This document shows positions 63,859-64,000 of a DNA stretch of 64,000 nt, piece by piece. The stretch spans positions 1,540,001 to 1,604,000 of the forward strand of contig JAFBJZ010000411.1 in NCBI GenBank assembly GCA_016785225.1. The letters are read 5' to 3'. The notes below the pieces were generated by a model. The model was given only the letters and a program-made list of their open reading frames with translations. It made no database searches and had not been told where the DNA came from. The translations under genes and the position numbers were made by a program. This DNA is from Psettodes erumei (taxonomy: Eukaryota; Chordata; Actinopteri; Pleuronectiformes; Psettodidae). Position 1 is the stretch's first letter. Every line of letters begins with the position of its first letter.

Positions 63859-64000
63859 CTACGCAGACAGAAAGGCAGGACGAGAAGAGGGAAAGGTAGA
63901 AAAGGTTTGGTTAAAAGGCCAAAAACAGTGGAGACCAATTTCGGGGGCAAAACTCAGCTTCAGAGGGCAGAAGGAGGGACTGAGGATGCATGACCACTCA

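Noticed and set aside
1..64000. CRISPR arrays, bacterial operons, tRNA or rRNA genes
   Set aside because: The dinucleotide arrays are eukaryotic microsatellites; no regularly spaced repeat-spacer pattern, intact tRNA boxes or rRNA sequence was seen.

Overview
The window looks like nuclear DNA of a ray-finned (teleost) fish. Coding exons are short and separated by introns with GT/AG borders. Non-coding sequence is AT-leaning and very rich in CA/GT dinucleotide arrays. It also carries decayed fish-type transposon pieces (Tc1 transposase, non-LTR retrotransposon 3' tails, a tRNA-like SINE head). There is no operon-like gene packing.

I can support one gene. It lies on the minus strand and spans the whole window: a JADE-family PHD-finger gene, best matched to jade2 (phf15). 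Seven internal exons were placed from codon phase and splice borders. In transcription order they are 63858-63701, 33332-33178, 30306-30095, 28003-27836, 24604-24488, 20590-20099 and 19199-19035. Joined, they give 489 codons with no stop and consistent phases (2,1,0,0,0,0,0). The order of parts is: EPL-like N-terminal region, acidic/helical linker, PHD1, zinc knuckle, PHD2, a serine/threonine/asparagine-rich linker, and a second EPL-like region. The 5' end (start codon, promoter) lies beyond base 64000. The 3' end (the part that normally continues after the second EPL region, and the C-terminal tail) was not found and probably lies left of base 1. JADE proteins are known scaffolds of the HBO1 (KAT7) histone acetyltransferase complex with ING4/5 and MEAF6. 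Nothing else in the window looks like a partner gene.

Layout: 1-19034 is intron, with a non-LTR tail, a possible L2-like LINE scrap, a MITE-like element and one copy of a dispersed repeat. 19035-33332 is the compact part, with six exons covering PHD1, the knuckle, PHD2 and flanks. 33333-63700 is a single intron of about 30.4 kb. It carries a Tc1 relic, a SINE relic, a LINE tail, a diverged tandem repeat with AP-1-like sites, a TG/CA inverted repeat, an 800-bp degenerate GTCA/GCCA-rich tract, long polypurine tracts and many microsatellites. 63701-63858 is the most 5' exon seen.

I found no clearly new biological system. The points most worth checking are the expanded linker in the Jade2 protein, a candidate recursive-splice site near the middle of the 30-kb intron, the AP-1-bearing tandem repeat, the unassigned dispersed repeat family, and the hairpin pair in the short intron.
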